Shown here: positions 63,582 through 64,000 of the stretch, piece by piece
Layout: the number at the start of each line of letters is the position of its first letter
Position numbering within the stretch: position 1 is the stretch's first letter
NCBI GenBank assembly: GCA_030765055.1
Contig: CM060950.1
Coordinates: 270,015,581 to 270,079,580, forward strand
DNA from: Mantis religiosa
Lineage: Eukaryota > Arthropoda > Insecta > Mantodea > Mantidae
Direction of reading: 5' to 3'
Length of the DNA stretch: 64,000 bases
Notes under the pieces: generated by a model
Seen by the model: the letters and a program-made list of their open reading frames with translations, nothing else
Told to the model about the DNA's origin: nothing
The model's database searches: none
Program-made: the position numbers and the translations under genes

Positions 63582-63733
63582 GTAACCTAATTGAGTATTA
63601 TAATACTCAGAGGCCTCTTTGTACTGGGGGGTAATAAATTCACCAGGGTTTCACCCGGTAACCTAATTGAGTATTGTAATACTCAGAGGCCTCTTTGTAC
63701 TGGGGGGAAATAAATTCACCACGGCCTCACCCC
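63582..63733 (+). repeat. Two-copy 76-bp tandem repeat between the transposase relics
   Basis: Copy 1 is 63582-63657 and copy 2 is 63658-63733. Both begin gtaacctaattgagtatt and contain aatactcagaggcctc, then tgtactgggggg and aataaattcacca. They differ at a handful of positions, including ta against ga after the G run and the last dozen bases (gggtttcacccg against cggcctcacccc). No gene is apparent. Confidence 0.93.
63593..63608. repeat. 16-bp perfect palindrome gagtattataatactc
   Basis: Lies in copy 1 of the 76-bp repeat. The second copy (63669-63684) has a single change, gtattgtaatac, which breaks the symmetry at the centre. Possible roles include a protein-binding site or a subterminal transposon repeat, but nothing here decides between them. 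Confidence 0.85.
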
Positions 63734-63747
63734 TCATACTTCAGAGA

Positions 63748-63927
63748 AAATACTTTCTTAAAAGGATACCAACCATAACCAAAAATGTCGCAAGCATTTT
63801 GAAAATGTATAGTGTATTGCGAAAAAGAAGTTCGCAAGGAAACCAATATTATTTGGTGTGTATCTGCAGATATGACTTGGCTGTAAATCGAGGTTTGTAG
63901 GTGTACAATTCAAAAAGAAACCTTTAA
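63748..63927 (+). pseudogene. piggyBac-type transposase, C-terminal cysteine-rich domain relic
   Basis: Read from 63748, the frame gives KYFLKRIPTITKN, then SVLRKRSSQGNQYYLVCICRY, DLAVNRG, a TAG at 63898, and VYNSKRNL before TAA at 63925-63927. The layout follows the piggyBac C-terminal zinc-binding tail: a basic HFL-RIP segment, CxxC, a basic KR stretch, YYC--C, a short -L-C segment, CF and then YHT near the end of the protein. Most of the expected cysteines are lost (YSVL stands where CxxC would be, and a stop follows the position of CF), so the domain cannot bind zinc normally. It is in a different frame from the fragment at 63215, and the central catalytic region expected between the two is missing. 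Confidence 0.6.
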
Positions 63928-64000
63928 TGGTACGTTTACATCCCTTATAGAACCAATTTAAATTTATTGTAAAATAGGAAGATTAAAATCTTTGGCGTTA
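63928..64000 (+). other. Non-coding sequence after the transposase relic
   Basis: AT-rich, with no recognisable feature and no satellite landmark. If the piggyBac reading is right, the 3' untranslated region starts here and the right terminal repeat should follow soon after the window ends. Confidence 0.5.

Noticed and set aside
63976..64000. Right terminus of the element at the window edge (the last bases are tta)
   Set aside because: The reverse complement of the last bases does not pair with ccgcttcaccgatggcc, and the window ends before a complete TTAA can be seen.

Overview
This is a eukaryotic window, almost certainly from an animal nuclear genome, with no ordinary gene content over its first 62.6 kb. 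Positions 1-62608 are one uninterrupted, head-to-tail satellite DNA array on the + strand. Using the shared motif atgaacaaaac as phase zero, I count 136 monomer starts from 45 to 62190. They fall into three main length groups: 416-419, 461-470 and 483-489 bp. The array is AT-rich, contains no inverted monomer that I could find and no transposon, and runs off the left edge of the window. The many 60-95 codon open frames in it are by-products of the repeat and not genes.

The length groups come from a modular monomer. One module is a 19-bp indel carrying a ClaI-type atcgat site. The second is a choice between a long right arm (with ccgcgaacaatttac and gatagaggctag) and a short right arm (with cttattgtgcagtatt). 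A 5-bp variation near gtccgcc and, in five monomers, a 67-bp internal duplication add further classes. Above the monomer level the array is a patchwork of segmental duplications a few monomers long, with measured offsets of 2324, 3456, 4021, 4067, 4132, 4439, 4485, 5042, 9205, 10110 and 11254 bp. Several breakpoints can be placed inside chimeric monomers. This is the footprint of repeated unequal exchange, not one fixed higher-order repeat.

The array stops abruptly at 62608, exactly at a TTAA that is present at the same place in nearly every monomer. The last three monomers before the stop are among the most homogeneous of all, which is unlike a normal decayed satellite edge. The 1.4 kb that follows (62609-64000) is unrelated, lower-copy sequence. 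It holds two broken pieces of a piggyBac-type transposase: an N-terminal part with an in-frame stop and a YWSTD...TPLF...MS segment (63215-63574), and a C-terminal cysteine-rich-domain relic (63748-63927). Between them is a two-copy 76-bp tandem repeat with a perfect palindrome. Because piggyBac elements integrate at TTAA, the simplest reading is that a decayed, internally deleted piggyBac-family element sits inside the satellite, which may resume beyond the right edge of the window.

No tRNA, rRNA, CRISPR, bacterial operon or intact protein gene is visible. The species cannot be named from the sequence. Offsets and monomer coordinates were read by eye from motif positions; percent identities were not computed.
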